DNA of 64,000 nucleotides from assembly GCF_020524085.2 (NCBI RefSeq), contig NZ_CP129016.1, forward strand, positions 2,288,001 to 2,352,000, given 5' to 3'. The position numbers were made by a program, and so were the translations under genes. Positions 9,784 through 19,842 of this stretch are shown piece by piece. This stretch comes from Halobacillus litoralis (lineage in GTDB: Bacteria > Bacillota > Bacilli > Bacillales > Halobacillaceae). The notes under the pieces were generated by a model. It did no database searches and was not told where the DNA came from. It saw nothing but the letters and a program-made list of their open reading frames with translations. How positions within the stretch are numbered: position 1 is the first letter of the stretch; each line of letters starts with the position of its first letter.

Positions 9784-10245
9784 ATGCCAAATTTAAATGT
9801 TCATATTTATGTTGATGCAGATAGCTGTCCAGTACAAGAAGAAATCATCGATGTGTGTATGCAGTATGATCTCCATCCTTATTTCATCGCAACCGTCAAT
9901 CACTATAGTCGGGAGAAAGCAGAAGCTGGATGGATGTTCGTCGATGACGGATCGCAATCTGTCGATCTGTATATCCTTAATCAAGTGGACGAAGGTGATG
10001 TCGTTATAACCCAGGATCTATCTCTGGCTGTATTATTGACTTCCAAAGGGGTTTATGTCCTTACTCCAAGAGGTAAACTGGTTAGAGAAAATGATGCAGA
10101 CAACATCATGAATCAAAAATTTATAAGGCAGCAGACAATGAAGCAGAGAAAGAAATGGAAGGGCCCATCGGCATTCACAGCGCAGGATCGCGAAAAGTTC
10201 CGATCTGTTTTCCAAAAATTGTTGTCAGAACATGAAGGATTTTAA
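9784..10245 (+). CDS. yqxD: YaiI/YqxD family protein (UPF0178)
   Basis: About 153 residues from the ATG at 9784 (MPNLNVHIYVDADSCPVQEE). The VDADSCPV motif and VITQDLSLA segment are the family hallmarks; the fold resembles PIN/NYN-type nucleases but the role is unknown. It precedes dnaG-sigA, as in B. subtilis. The start is unclear: the only strong Shine-Dalgarno (AAGGAGG, 9745-9751) lies 32 bases upstream, and the frame is open back to a GTG at 9640 through sequence that looks non-homologous. No in-frame ATG, GTG or TTG fits the Shine-Dalgarno. Confidence 0.82.
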   Translation: MPNLNVHIYVDADSCPVQEEIIDVCMQYDLHPYFIATVNHYSREKAEAGWMFVDDGSQSVDLYILNQVDEGDVVITQDLSLAVLLTSKGVYVLTPRGKLVRENDADNIMNQKFIRQQTMKQRKKWKGPSAFTAQDREKFRSVFQKLLSEHEGF

Positions 10246-10282
10246 GCATTGAACGAGAATAATTGAGTAGTATGGTGATCTT

Positions 10283-12094
10283 ATGGCTGGACATATTCCA
10301 GAAGAAAAAGTTGATGAAATCAGAAGGTCAACGGATATTGTAGAAGTGATCGGTAATTATGTCGATTTGAAAAAACAAGGCAGGAACCATTTCGGCCTTT
10401 GTCCTTTCCATGGTGAGAACACTCCTTCCTTTTCCGTTTCTCAAGATAAGCAGATCTTTCATTGCTTTGGTTGTGGAAAGGGAGGGAATGTCTATACCTT
10501 CCTGATGGAGATTGAAGGGTTTAGTTTTATCCAGGCATTGAAACAACTGGCTGAGCAGACAAGTATTGATCTGCCTGATCAATTATCTGAAGAAGCCCCG
10601 TCAGAAAAGAGCCAAGAGTCCCAGGCGATGCTTGAGGCACACCAATGGTTGACTAAATTATACCATCATTTGTTAAAGAATTCCAAAGATGGTCGGGAAG
10701 CTTACCAATATTTAATCGACCGTGGCTTTACGGATGAAACGATCCAGAAATATCAAATTGGATATTCACCGGATTCCAAGGACTTTGTTGTTACGTTCCT
10801 TGAAAAGAAAGGATATCATCCACAGACGATGGTCAAAGCAGGATTGCTCAGTACCAATGATCATGGAGAATATGCGGACAGGTTCCGTGGGAGAGTGATT
10901 TTTCCACTTAGGAATCATTTAGGAAAGACGGTGGCTTTTGCGGGAAGATCTCTTGGGCAGCAGGAACCAAAATATTTAAACAGCCCTGAGACAGAACTTT
11001 TTCATAAAGGACGTCTACTTTATAACTTCGACCTTGCCCGCTCCGCTATTCGAAAAGAAAAAACGGTCATTCTGTTTGAAGGTTTTGGAGATGTCATATC
11101 TGCAGACCAGGCAGACATTCACAATGCCGTGGGTACGATGGGTACTTCGCTATCAAGCATGCAGGCAAACCTTTTGAAGAAATACGCCGAGCAGATCATC
11201 ATTTGTTATGATGGTGACCGCGCAGGTATTGAAGCGGCTGTCAAGGCAGCGAAGCTATTAAAAAGTGTGGGCTGTCAAACATACGTTGCTCGTGTCCCAG
11301 ATGAACTTGACCCGGATGATTTCATCCAAAAGTATGGAGGGGACCGATTCAAACGTGAAATTATCGATACTAGTGATACGTACATTTCCTTTATGATGAA
11401 TTACTTGCGTAGAGATTATAATCTGCAAGTAGAAGGAGATCGCATTACTTATATCGAAAAGGTATTACAAGAGATCGCAGGGCTTGATCGTGCGGTCGAA
11501 CGAGAGCATTACCTTAATGAGATCGCTACAGAATTTCAGCTCTCCGTAGAAACTCTGAAAGAAGAAATTCAGCGTATTCGATCACAAAGCGGTGTAAAGG
11601 ATAAGGAGCCTAAGAATCGATATACTAATGATACAAGGCAGCCAACGGTTCAAAAAAAACTTTTACCCGCTTTTCATAATGCTGAAAGAAAGCTAATTGC
11701 GTATATGTTGAGAGATCCATATATCGCTGATAAAGTTCAAGAGGAAATCGGAGGAGCTTTCAATATTGAAGACCATCAGGTCATTGTCACCCATCTTTAT
11801 GCATATTATGAAGACGGCAATGAATCGGATATCAGTCAGTTCGTCGAGATGATTGAAGATGCTTCCATCAAGAATTTAGCGATCGAGCTAGCAATGGCCC
11901 CTGTCAGCGAAGAAGTTTCTGATCAGGAAATCCATGATTACATCACAAGGATTCGGTCAGAACAATGGGATCGAACGGATATTAGAAACCTTGAATCTGA
12001 GTTGAAAAAGGCTGAACAACAAAATGAGCCGATCAAAGCAGCAGAAATTGCGATGGAAATCATCAAACGCAAGAAAGAGTTAAAACATCACTAG
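10283..12094 (+). CDS. dnaG: DNA primase
   Basis: 603 residues, full length. The N-terminal CHC2 zinc-binding domain has CPFHGENTPSFSV...FHCFGCGKGG (residues 40-65). The TOPRIM core follows at about 255-340 (ILFEGFGDVI, CYDGDRAG), with a C-terminal DnaB-interacting region. DnaG makes RNA primers at the replication fork. It is in the macromolecular-synthesis operon with sigA; rpsU is not adjacent, as in Bacillus. Confidence 0.97.
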   Translation: MAGHIPEEKVDEIRRSTDIVEVIGNYVDLKKQGRNHFGLCPFHGENTPSFSVSQDKQIFHCFGCGKGGNVYTFLMEIEGFSFIQALKQLAEQTSIDLPDQLSEEAPSEKSQESQAMLEAHQWLTKLYHHLLKNSKDGREAYQYLIDRGFTDETIQKYQIGYSPDSKDFVVTFLEKKGYHPQTMVKAGLLSTNDHGEYADRFRGRVIFPLRNHLGKTVAFAGRSLGQQEPKYLNSPETELFHKGRLLYNFDLARSAIRKEKTVILFEGFGDVISADQADIHNAVGTMGTSLSSMQANLLKKYAEQIIICYDGDRAGIEAAVKAAKLLKSVGCQTYVARVPDELDPDDFIQKYGGDRFKREIIDTSDTYISFMMNYLRRDYNLQVEGDRITYIEKVLQEIAGLDRAVEREHYLNEIATEFQLSVETLKEEIQRIRSQSGVKDKEPKNRYTNDTRQPTVQKKLLPAFHNAERKLIAYMLRDPYIADKVQEEIGGAFNIEDHQVIVTHLYAYYEDGNESDISQFVEMIEDASIKNLAIELAMAPVSEEVSDQEIHDYITRIRSEQWDRTDIRNLESELKKAEQQNEPIKAAEIAMEIIKRKKELKHH

Positions 12095-12131
12095 GTAGAG
12101 TTTGTATAGATTGTTGGAAGGAGGGGGACTT

Positions 12132-13265
12132 ATGGCAGATAAGCAACAGCAGCCATCACGTTCTAAAGAAAATGAGAATCAAACAGAATTGACACTTGAG
12201 CAAGCGAAAGAGCAAGTGGTAGAGTTAGGGAAAAAACGAGGGATCCTCGCATATGAAGAGGTCGCGGAAAAACTATCGAGCTTCGAATTGGATTCTGATC
12301 AAATGGACGAATTCTATGAACATCTGAATGAGCAGGGTGTAGAAGTAATCGGAGATTCGGAATCAGATCCAAGTATGAAGCAATTGAATAAAGAGGAAGA
12401 GTTCGATCTTAATGACTTGAGTGTACCACCTGGGGTCAAAATCAATGACCCTGTGCGTATGTACCTTAAAGAAATCGGCCGTGTGAACCTGCTATCTGCG
12501 AAAGATGAAATCAGCCTTGCTCAACGCATTGAGAATGGCGACGAAGAAGCGAAACGTGACCTAGCGGAAGCCAACTTACGACTTGTCGTAAGTATCGCTA
12601 AAAGATACGTAGGCCGAGGTATGCTTTTCCTTGACTTGATCCAAGAAGGTAACATGGGTCTGATCAAAGCGGTAGAAAAATTTGATTATCGTAAAGGTTA
12701 TAAATTCAGTACCTATGCTACATGGTGGATTCGCCAAGCGATTACACGAGCAATCGCTGACCAAGCTCGTACCATCCGTATCCCTGTCCACATGGTGGAG
12801 ACAATTAACAAACTGATTCGTGTCCAGCGTCAGCTTCTTCAGGATCTTGGTCGTGAACCAACGCCGGAAGAAATTGCACAGGATATGGACCTTACTCCAG
12901 ATAAAGTCCGTGAAATTCTAAAGATTGCTCAAGAACCGGTATCTTTAGAAACACCGATCGGGGAGGAAGATGATTCTCATTTAGGTGACTTCATTGAAGA
13001 CCAGGAAGCGACATCTCCTTCAGATCATGCGGCCTATGAACTGTTGAAAGAACAGCTTGAGGATGTCCTTGATACATTGACAGATCGAGAAGAAAATGTA
13101 CTCAGACTCCGATTCGGTTTGGATGATGGACGTACAAGAACACTTGAAGAAGTAGGAAAAGTGTTCGGGGTAACTCGAGAGAGAATCCGTCAAATCGAAG
13201 CGAAGGCTCTGCGTAAACTCCGCCACCCAAGCCGGAGTAAACGTTTGAAGGACTTCATGGAATAA
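12132..13265 (+). CDS. sigA: RNA polymerase primary sigma factor SigA (RpoD)
   Basis: 377 residues from the ATG at 12132, with GGAAGGAGGGGG just upstream; an in-frame start at 12102 lacks support. Regions are in the usual order: acidic region 1.1, region 1.2 ([16 protein letters not shown]), region 2 ([20 protein letters not shown], and [19 protein letters not shown] for the -10 element), region 3, and region 4 with the -35-binding HTH ([20 protein letters not shown]). It directs housekeeping transcription. A terminator-like hairpin follows the stop. Confidence 0.98.
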   Translation: MADKQQQPSRSKENENQTELTLEQAKEQVVELGKKRGILAYEEVAEKLSSFELDSDQMDEFYEHLNEQGVEVIGDSESDPSMKQLNKEEEFDLNDLSVPPGVKINDPVRMYLKEIGRVNLLSAKDEISLAQRIENGDEEAKRDLAEANLRLVVSIAKRYVGRGMLFLDLIQEGNMGLIKAVEKFDYRKGYKFSTYATWWIRQAITRAIADQARTIRIPVHMVETINKLIRVQRQLLQDLGREPTPEEIAQDMDLTPDKVREILKIAQEPVSLETPIGEEDDSHLGDFIEDQEATSPSDHAAYELLKEQLEDVLDTLTDREENVLRLRFGLDDGRTRTLEEVGKVFGVTRERIRQIEAKALRKLRHPSRSKRLKDFME

Positions 13266-13275
13266 AGATTCTCCG

Positions 13276-13330
13276 ACTCAGGGGTGCTTTCGCCAATGGA
13301 TGCGAGAGGGCTCCTGAGTTATCTTTTCTT
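13276..13330 (+). terminator. Probable terminator after sigA
   Basis: An imperfect hairpin with outer arms ACTCAGG and CCTGAGT and a partially paired interior, followed by the T-rich ATCTTTTCTTTT. It would end the dnaG-sigA transcript, although the next gene's Shine-Dalgarno is immediately downstream. Confidence 0.6.
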
Positions 13331-13342
13331 TTGGAGGCTGCT

Positions 13343-13888
13343 ATGAAACATGATAGGACAAAAATTATCATTGATGAAATTAGGCACTGGAAACAAAGTC
13401 ACTTGCTTCCAGATGAATATTGCAACTTCTTGTTAGCGCTTTACACTCAAGGTGAAAGCCAGGAAAACGAAGAGAGCACGGAAGGTTCACAAACACTCGC
13501 CTTTTATATGCTCATGGCAATGAATGTTTTTTTGTTAGCCCTTTCATTTCTTGTCATTTATTTTACTGAAATGGGAATCATAATGCAAACAGTGGTTTTG
13601 TCGAGTTTTGTAATCGGGGTATGGATTCATATCCGTTGGTTACAATATAAAAAGTCGGACTGGCTTTTTGTTCCGCTACTGAATGGAGCTTTAATTTTTC
13701 TGCTTCTGACCGTTCACCTTAATCAATATATGATGGGTTTTGGGTTACCCTTTTACATAACACTTGCTTCAAATTTGATTTTTTGGCTTTTTCTTGGCTG
13801 GTTATGGAAGGTGAAAACGCTTTTCTATTCAGGTGTCATTGGCTTCATTTTTTTAATTATTTACATTGTTTCACAAGTTTTCACATGA
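13343..13888 (+). CDS. Uncharacterised multi-pass membrane protein
   Basis: 181 residues from the ATG at 13343 (TTGGAGG upstream). A charged cytosolic N-terminus of about 50 residues (MKHDRTKIIIDEIRHWKQ) is followed by about six closely spaced hydrophobic helices to the C-terminus. I recognise no enzymatic motif. Its place between sigA and cccA suggests a conserved local gene in this group, but I infer no function. Confidence 0.7.
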   Translation: MKHDRTKIIIDEIRHWKQSHLLPDEYCNFLLALYTQGESQENEESTEGSQTLAFYMLMAMNVFLLALSFLVIYFTEMGIIMQTVVLSSFVIGVWIHIRWLQYKKSDWLFVPLLNGALIFLLLTVHLNQYMMGFGLPFYITLASNLIFWLFLGWLWKVKTLFYSGVIGFIFLIIYIVSQVFT

Positions 13889-13984
13889 TATCTCTTTAAT
13901 AAGTAACGGTTTTCAAGTAAAATAAATATAGTCGAATAGACACGAAAATTCTATTTTAGGGAATACATAAGGAGGTTGCAACAA

Positions 13985-14353
13985 ATGAGAAAGAACCCTG
14001 TGATTCCATTCGCAATTATCGCTGTGCTGGGGATTGTGGTCATGATTATTGTATCTGCAGCGGGGATTAATCAACGCGAAGCTATTCAGAATGAAGAAGA
14101 AGGTGGCGGTGAGAAGCACGAAGAAACCGCAAGTGCGAATCCTGAAGAATTGTTTCAGAACCAATGCGCAAGCTGCCATGGAGGAGACCTTGGCGGGGGA
14201 GCAGGCCCTAACCTTCAAGAAGTAGGAAGCCGCTATTCAGCTGAAGAAATCAATGACATCATCGTAAATGGTAAAGGTTCTGCCATGCCTGCTGGTCTAT
14301 ACACAGGAGAGCAAGCAACTAAATTGGCCGAATGGCTAGCTGAAAAGAAATAA
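13985..14353 (+). CDS. cccA: Membrane-anchored cytochrome c-550
   Basis: 122 residues from the ATG at 13985, with AAGGAGG nine bases upstream. One N-terminal helix ([20 protein letters not shown]) anchors a Glu-rich linker and a class I cytochrome c domain with haem motif CASCH and likely axial Met in GSAMPAGLY. CccA carries electrons on the outer face of the membrane toward terminal oxidases. B. subtilis also has cccA next to sigA. Confidence 0.92.
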   Translation: MRKNPVIPFAIIAVLGIVVMIIVSAAGINQREAIQNEEEGGGEKHEETASANPEELFQNQCASCHGGDLGGGAGPNLQEVGSRYSAEEINDIIVNGKGSAMPAGLYTGEQATKLAEWLAEKK

Positions 14354-14370
14354 CAATAAGAAGAAGAACG

Positions 14371-14406
14371 AAAAGCTTTCTGGCTAATCAGAAAGCTTTT
14401 CTTTTA
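14371..14406 (+). terminator. Terminator after cccA
   Basis: Perfect 12-base arms AAAAGCTTTCTG and CAGAAAGCTTTT around GCTAAT, followed by CTTTTA. Confidence 0.9.
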
Positions 14407-14422
14407 TGAGAGGAAAGAGTCT

Positions 14423-15130
14423 ATGAATGTAAATCAATTATCTAAACGTTTAGCACTGGTTGCCGGCTATCTACCGAAGGGAGCCCATTTTGCAGACATC
14501 GGTTCTGATCACGCCTATCTTCCGTGCTTTGTATGTATGAAAGACCCGGAAGCAAGAGCAGTGGCAGGTGAAGTGAATCAAGGACCATATGATAGTGCCA
14601 AAAGTGAAGTGGAAAAACATAAGCTTGAGGAACACATTGATGTCCGCCTTGGTGACGGGCTTGCTGTTGTCGCTCCTGGAGAAATAAAACAGGTGGTCAT
14701 TGCTGGAATGGGCGGACCTTTAATCCGTGATATTCTTGAGGGAGGTAAAGAGAAGCTTACAAACGTCAATCGAATTATCGTCCAGCCCAATATCGACTCA
14801 AGGTCTCTTAGAAGGTGGTTCTTCCAGCATGGCTATACACTTGTCGATGAAACGATTGTAGAGGAAGGCGGCCACATTTATGAAATTCTTGTTGCGGAAA
14901 AGGGAGACCCATCCTCCTCTTACAATCAACAAACGATAGACAAAGAAATGTGGCTTGGACCGTTTTTATTAGAGAAAAGACCAGAGGCGTTTATTAAGAA
15001 ATGTAAAGAGGAATGGAAGAAGAAACAATATATTGTGAAACAGATGAAACAAGCAGCTTCTCCTGATGAAGACAAACTGAAACAACAACAAAAAGAAATG
15101 GAATGGTTAGAGGAGGTATTGCAATCATGA
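14423..15130 (+). CDS. trmK: tRNA (adenine(22)-N(1))-methyltransferase TrmK
   Basis: 235 residues. The SAM-binding motif I appears as FADIGSDHAYLP, with a Rossmann-type methyltransferase core (VVIAGMGGPLI) and a C-terminal coiled-coil of Lys/Gln/Glu-rich sequence. TrmK makes m1A22 in tRNA. The stop overlaps the yqfO start (ATGA), so the two are coupled. The order sigA-cccA-trmK-yqfO matches B. subtilis. Confidence 0.93.
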   Translation: MNVNQLSKRLALVAGYLPKGAHFADIGSDHAYLPCFVCMKDPEARAVAGEVNQGPYDSAKSEVEKHKLEEHIDVRLGDGLAVVAPGEIKQVVIAGMGGPLIRDILEGGKEKLTNVNRIIVQPNIDSRSLRRWFFQHGYTLVDETIVEEGGHIYEILVAEKGDPSSSYNQQTIDKEMWLGPFLLEKRPEAFIKKCKEEWKKKQYIVKQMKQAASPDEDKLKQQQKEMEWLEEVLQS

Positions 15131-16245
15131 ATCGAACATACGCAGCCCAGGACATCATCCGTGAATTTGAAAAATGGTCACCCAAGGGGCTGGCATTTGA
15201 TTGGGATAATGTGGGCCTCCAAGTCGGCACACTCAATAAACCGGTGAAAAATATCATGGTTACCCTCGATGTGTTGGAGAATGTTGTAGACGAAGCAATT
15301 GAAAAAGAAGTGGATTTAATTATTGCCCATCATCCCCTGCTTTTTGTCAAATTGAATCAAATCAATTTAGATACACCAAAAGGAAGAATCGTCCAAAAAC
15401 TGATTAAACATGACATTACGGTCTATGCCGCTCACACGAACCTTGATATTGCCAAAGGCGGTGTGAACGATGTCATGGCTGAACTGATTGGAGTAACGAA
15501 TAGCCGTCCGCTGATTGAAACAGGCAGCGATTCTCTCGTAAAGCTCACTGTTTTCGTCCCTGAAAGTCACGCAGATGAATTACGTAATGCCATCAGTGAG
15601 GCAGGAGCAGGGCATATCGGTCATTATAGTCATTGTACGTATCAACTTTCCGGACAAGGAACATTCAAACCGGAAGAGGGTACCGATCCGTATCTCGGTG
15701 AACAAGGAAAACTTGAGGTCGTTGATGAAAAACGAATCGAGACGATTGTTCCAAAGTCACGCTTATCCGGAGTATTGAAAGCGATGGAAGAGGCTCATCC
15801 ATATGAGGAAGTCGCATATGATGTTTATCCATTATTAAATGAAGGTGAACCAATGGGAGCGGGGCGTGTAGGAGAACTTGAAAATCCATTGCCTTTGCAT
15901 GAGCTTGTTGAGCTGGTTAAGAGGCAATATAAAGTTCCGCATCTGCGTGTATCTGGAAAAATGGATAAAAGAGTAAGGAAAGTTGCCCTTCTTGGAGGCA
16001 GCGGAGAAAAGTATATTCATAATGCTAAGAGAAGCGGTGCGGATGTTTATATTACAGGAGACATGACTTTTCATATGACCCAAGATGCCATGGAAATGGG
16101 GCTTTCCATCATTGACCCTGGGCATCACGTTGAAAAAGTCGTTTGTCCCAAAGTAAAAGAATATCTTGAAGCGAAGTGTAATAAAGAAAGAGATTTGAAC
16201 ATTTTCGTGTCGGAAGCGGATACGGAGCCATTTACAGTAGTATAA
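15127..16245 (+). CDS. yqfO: Nif3-like dinuclear metal centre protein YqfO
   Basis: 372 residues, matching the longer Bacillus form in which a PII-like domain (about residues 125-235) is inserted in the Nif3 fold. Metal-ligand motifs are visible: AHHPLLF, HTNLD and GHHVEKVV. The biochemical role is unsettled; some members are annotated GTP cyclohydrolase I type 2, which I would not assume. The ATG at 15127 overlaps the trmK stop, with AGAGGAGG upstream. Confidence 0.9.
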   Translation: MNRTYAAQDIIREFEKWSPKGLAFDWDNVGLQVGTLNKPVKNIMVTLDVLENVVDEAIEKEVDLIIAHHPLLFVKLNQINLDTPKGRIVQKLIKHDITVYAAHTNLDIAKGGVNDVMAELIGVTNSRPLIETGSDSLVKLTVFVPESHADELRNAISEAGAGHIGHYSHCTYQLSGQGTFKPEEGTDPYLGEQGKLEVVDEKRIETIVPKSRLSGVLKAMEEAHPYEEVAYDVYPLLNEGEPMGAGRVGELENPLPLHELVELVKRQYKVPHLRVSGKMDKRVRKVALLGGSGEKYIHNAKRSGADVYITGDMTFHMTQDAMEMGLSIIDPGHHVEKVVCPKVKEYLEAKCNKERDLNIFVSEADTEPFTVV

Positions 16246-16250
16246 GAAAA

Positions 16251-16282
16251 GGATGAAAGCTGAGGCTTTCATCCTTCTTTAT
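16251..16282. terminator. Bidirectional terminator between yqfO and ispH
   Basis: GGATGAAAGC and GCTTTCATCC around TGAG, with T-rich tails on both strands. It serves the convergent yqfO and ispH. Confidence 0.85.
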
Positions 16283-17240
16283 TATCTCTTTACTTTTTTT
16301 CTAGCGCGGACAGGAGGTAAAATCTTTTTCTGCTCCACTTTTGACTCGCGGACCCACGTGCTTTCATCATTGTGATCGAACTGCTCGATGAATTTGATGA
16401 CTTCTTTCGTTATAGGAGTTGGAGTTGAAGCACCCGCTGTAACAGCTACTTTCTTGACACCTTCCAACCACTCTAATTGGATTTCTGTCACATCAGCAAT
16501 ACGATAAGCTGTTGTACCTGCTTTTTCCATAGAGACTTGGGCAAGTCGATTGGAGTTGTTACTCATCGGATCACCAACAACCAGTGTCAAATCAGCTTCG
16601 CCCGCCTGTTCGGAAACGGCTTCTTGACGAACCTGGGTCGCCATGCAAATCTCTTGCTGCTTTTCGAGTTGCGGGTACTTTTCCTTTGCTTTTTCCATGA
16701 CATCATAGACGTCCCATTGACTCATCGTCGTTTGGTTGGTGATCATCAATTTGTCATGATCAAGGTTTTAATTCTTCAACATCTTCTTCCGTTTGGACGA
16801 GATGGACTTTACCTGGTGCTACTCCCATTGCGCCTTCTGGTTCCGGATGTCCTTTTTTACCTACGTAAATGACTTCAAAACCTTCAGCTACTTTTTTTTC
16901 TAATTAAGTTGTGGGTATTCGTCACATCAGGACATGTGGCATCTAATACGGTGAGCCCTTTCGCTTTTGCGCGTTCCTTCACTTGAGGTGAAACACCGTG
17001 AGCGGTAAAAATAACCGTGCCATCATGAATGCCTTCCAGCATGTCACTTCGATTCTTTCCATCTACAGTAATGATCCCTTCTTCCTTAAAGGCATCGGTT
17101 ACGTGTGTGTTGTGGACAATCATACCTAATATATATATAGGACGTGGCAGATTCGGGTCTTTAGCTGCGTTTCGAGCAATGACCATTGCATCTACTACAC
17201 CATAACAATAACCGCGAGGGGCGATTTTAATGACTTCCAT
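16282..17240 (-). pseudogene. ispH: 4-hydroxy-3-methylbut-2-enyl diphosphate reductase IspH, frameshifted twice as read
   Basis: The N-terminal part ([19 protein letters not shown] to ...DVTNTHNLI) and the C-terminal part ([12 protein letters not shown] to the end) lie in different frames, joined by a middle stretch in a third. Removing one extra base at about 16901 and one at about 16762 gives a continuous protein of about 318 residues, with all three [4Fe-4S] cysteines (GYCYG, DATCPDV, ICMATQV). IspH makes IPP/DMAPP in the last MEP-pathway step and is normally essential when that is the only route. ispG lies 4.5 kb away. Error is more likely than true loss. Confidence 0.9.
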
Positions 17241-17415
17241 TGATTAACGTCCTCCTCTATAAATCCAATCCAATAACTTTAAAGATACCATTATCATTAT
17301 AAAGGGTAAAGGGAAAGATGACAAAGAAAGACGTTCTAAGACAAGGTTATCGTGCAATTTGTCTTCTGCTCTATTATAATAAGGAAGGAACATTTTACAT
17401 TAAAGGAGAACGGTT

Positions 17416-18734
17416 ATGAGTAAGCATACATTTGATCAATATGCCATTACTTCTACAGTCAGTCGAATTGTAGAGGGATTAGGCTTTAAGAAACCCACCC
17501 CCATTCAAAAGCAGGTGCTGCCTGCAGCTTTGAGAGGCGAGAGTCTCATCGGACAGTCCCATACAGGTTCAGGTAAGACACATGCCTACTTACTTCCACT
17601 GTTCAATCAGATGGATGATGAGGCAGAACATGTGCAGTTTGTGGTTACAGCACCTACAAGAGAATTAGCCATTCAAATTCAAGATGAAGTAAAAAAAAGC
17701 CATTCAAATGGCTGGAAAAGAAGAGATTTGGCGTTCAAAGCTCCTCATAGGTGGTACGGATAAGCAAAAAATGGTCGGAAAACTATCTTCCAGACCTCCT
17801 CACATTGTGGTCGGCACACCAGGCCGTATTTTAGACATGGTTAAAGAAGAAGCGATTGACCTTTATCAAGCCAAAGCATTTGTGCTGGATGAAGCAGACC
17901 TGATGCTGGATTTAGGCTTCATTGAAGAGGTCGACCAAATTCTTGTGCGGATGGACCAGGATGTACAGATGCTCGTCTTTTCAGCTACGATTCCTGAACG
18001 TCTGCAACCATTCTTAAAGAAGTATTTGACGAACCCTACACACATTCAGATTGAAGATGACAAACCATCACCGGAAACGATGGAGCATCGACTAGTCCCG
18101 CTAAGACATAAGGATCCAGCTGATGTCATTGTGGAAATATCAAAGGCCATCCAACCTTATTTGGCCATCATTTTTACAAATGGAAAAAATCACGCTGATG
18201 AGCTTGCTGATGAGTTGATGAAGCGAGGTCTTGAAACAGGAATTCTTCACGGAGGTCTTTCACCAAGAGAAAGAAAAAGAATGCTTAAAGAGTTGCAAAA
18301 CTTGCGCTATCAGTATATTGTAGCCACAGATCTTGCTTCAAGAGGCATCGATATTCAAGGTGTCAGTCATGTGATCAATGCACAGATGCCGAAAGAGGAA
18401 GAATTCTACATTCACAGAGTCGGACGAACAGCTCGAGCTGGATTGCAAGGAACGGCTATTAACTTGTATAAGGAAGCTGACCTGCCGCTCATTCAAAAAC
18501 TTGAGAAAAAAGGTCTTACATTTGAATTTTATGAAGTGAAAAACGGAGAATGGAAAGAAACAAATGCCTACAACGAGAGGCAGAACCGTGAACGACATGC
18601 CTCGGATTTAGAAAAAAGCAAAGCAGATGGTTCGAAAACCAAAGAAAGTGAAGCCTGGTTATAAGAAAAAAATGAAGCAGCAAACCGATAAAAACATGAG
18701 AAAGCTGAAACAGAGTCGTTTCAAGAAGAAATAA
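17416..18734 (+). pseudogene. cshB: DEAD-box RNA helicase CshB, frameshifted twice as read
   Basis: Q-motif region GLGFKKPTPIQKQ, motif I SHTGSGKT, PTREL, motif II DEAD, SAT and motif VI HRVGRTARAG are all present but split. An A8 run at 17691-17698 should be A7, and an A6 run at 18612-18617 should be A5. After correction the protein is 438 residues with a basic Lys/Arg tail (KPKKVKPGYKKKMKQ). CshB works with cold-shock proteins in RNA unwinding. In B. subtilis it lies between yqfO/ispH and nfo (yqfR-yqfS), as here. Confidence 0.9.
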
Positions 18735-18749
18735 GAAAGGGTAGATCGT

Positions 18750-19643
18750 ATGTTGAAGATTGGATCGCACGTATCTATGAAAGGGAAAAAAATGCTGCTG
18801 GGCGCTAGTGAAGAAGCCGCGTCCTATGGTGCAAGCACATTTATGATCTATACAGGTGCCCCGCAGAACACAAGACGCCGCCCCATTGAAGAACTGAACA
18901 TTGAAGCTGGAACGGAGCACATGAAAGCGAATGGCATCGGCGACATCGTGGTACATGCTCCTTATATCATCAATATCGGAAACACCACCAAACCGGAAAC
19001 ATTCCAGTTAGGTGTTGATTTTCTAAGAAATGAAATCGAACGTACTGAAGCACTCGGAGCAAGGCAAATCGTACTTCACCCAGGGTCTCATGTTGGACAA
19101 GGGTTAGAAAAAGGGTTACCTAAGATCATTGAAGGATTGAACGAGGTCCTTCATAAAGATCAAAAGGTTCAAATCGCTCTTGAGACGATGGCAGGGAAAG
19201 GTTCTGAAATCGGTAGGAACTTCGATGAATTGGCACAAATTATTGATGGCGTGACCCACAACGAGAAATTATCAGTCTGTATGGATACGTGTCACATTCA
19301 TGACGCAGGCTACAATGTCGTGGAGGATTTTGATGGAGTATTGGATGAGTTTGATAAAATCGTCGGCATCGATCGTCTGAAAGTGATTCATGTGAATGAT
19401 AGTAAAAACATTCAGGGAGCAGCCAAGGACCGCCACGAAAATATCGGATTCGGTCATATCGGGTTTGATGCTCTTCATAAGGTGATTCATCACCCGACAC
19501 TCAAAGAGCTTCCTAAAATTCTTGAAACGCCTTATGTAGGGGAAGATAAGAAGAATAAAAAGCCTCCATATCGTTTTGAAATTGATATGGTCAAAGAAGG
19601 CATATTTGATGAAGGTTTAAAAGATAAAATCATGCAACAATAA
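18750..19643 (+). CDS. nfo: Endonuclease IV (AP endonuclease)
   Basis: 297 residues, standard. Zinc-site motifs are [33 protein letters not shown] and [10 protein letters not shown], all three-metal ligands in a TIM barrel. It cleaves the backbone 5' to abasic sites in base-excision repair and in spore DNA repair. It starts 15 bases after the corrected cshB stop with AGAAAGGG upstream. Confidence 0.96.
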   Translation: MLKIGSHVSMKGKKMLLGASEEAASYGASTFMIYTGAPQNTRRRPIEELNIEAGTEHMKANGIGDIVVHAPYIINIGNTTKPETFQLGVDFLRNEIERTEALGARQIVLHPGSHVGQGLEKGLPKIIEGLNEVLHKDQKVQIALETMAGKGSEIGRNFDELAQIIDGVTHNEKLSVCMDTCHIHDAGYNVVEDFDGVLDEFDKIVGIDRLKVIHVNDSKNIQGAAKDRHENIGFGHIGFDALHKVIHHPTLKELPKILETPYVGEDKKNKKPPYRFEIDMVKEGIFDEGLKDKIMQQ

Positions 19644-19674
19644 AGAAGGAGCCCTTGTGCTCCTTCTTTTTTTC
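19644..19674 (+). terminator. Terminator after nfo
   Basis: AAGAAGGAGC and GCTCCTTCTT around CCTTGT, then a T run. It abuts the nfo stop. Confidence 0.9.
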
Positions 19675-19695
19675 GTTAGTTATTAAAGTAAATGG

Positions 19696-19826
19696 CAGGA
19701 TTGTTGAAGTCTCAGTTTCAAGATGTTTCCGGGGTTTGTTGCTATGTTGGGCGTTAGGGGTGGTCGGAAAGCGAGCTATTCCCCGCAGCCCTCATCCACT
19801 CATCAAAAGTCTCGAAACTGAGTCTT
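19696..19826. repeat. Short copy of an intergenic element with terminal inverted repeats (copy A)
   Basis: Outer ends AGTCTCAGTTTCAAGA (19708-19723) and TCTCGAAACTGAGTCT (19810-19825) are inverted repeats, 14 of 16 matching. The left arm matches the left arm at 38985-39045 and the right arm matches 39427-39486, so this copy looks like a larger element with its middle deleted. It lies between nfo and the converging yqfT gene. No transposase is present. Confidence 0.75.
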
Positions 19827-19842
19827 CATTGGTTAGTGTTTT

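Noticed and set aside
17690..17700. Programmed frameshifting at the A8 run of cshB
   Set aside because: The same kind of extra base occurs in four other unrelated genes, and cshB is not known to use frameshifting; error is simpler.
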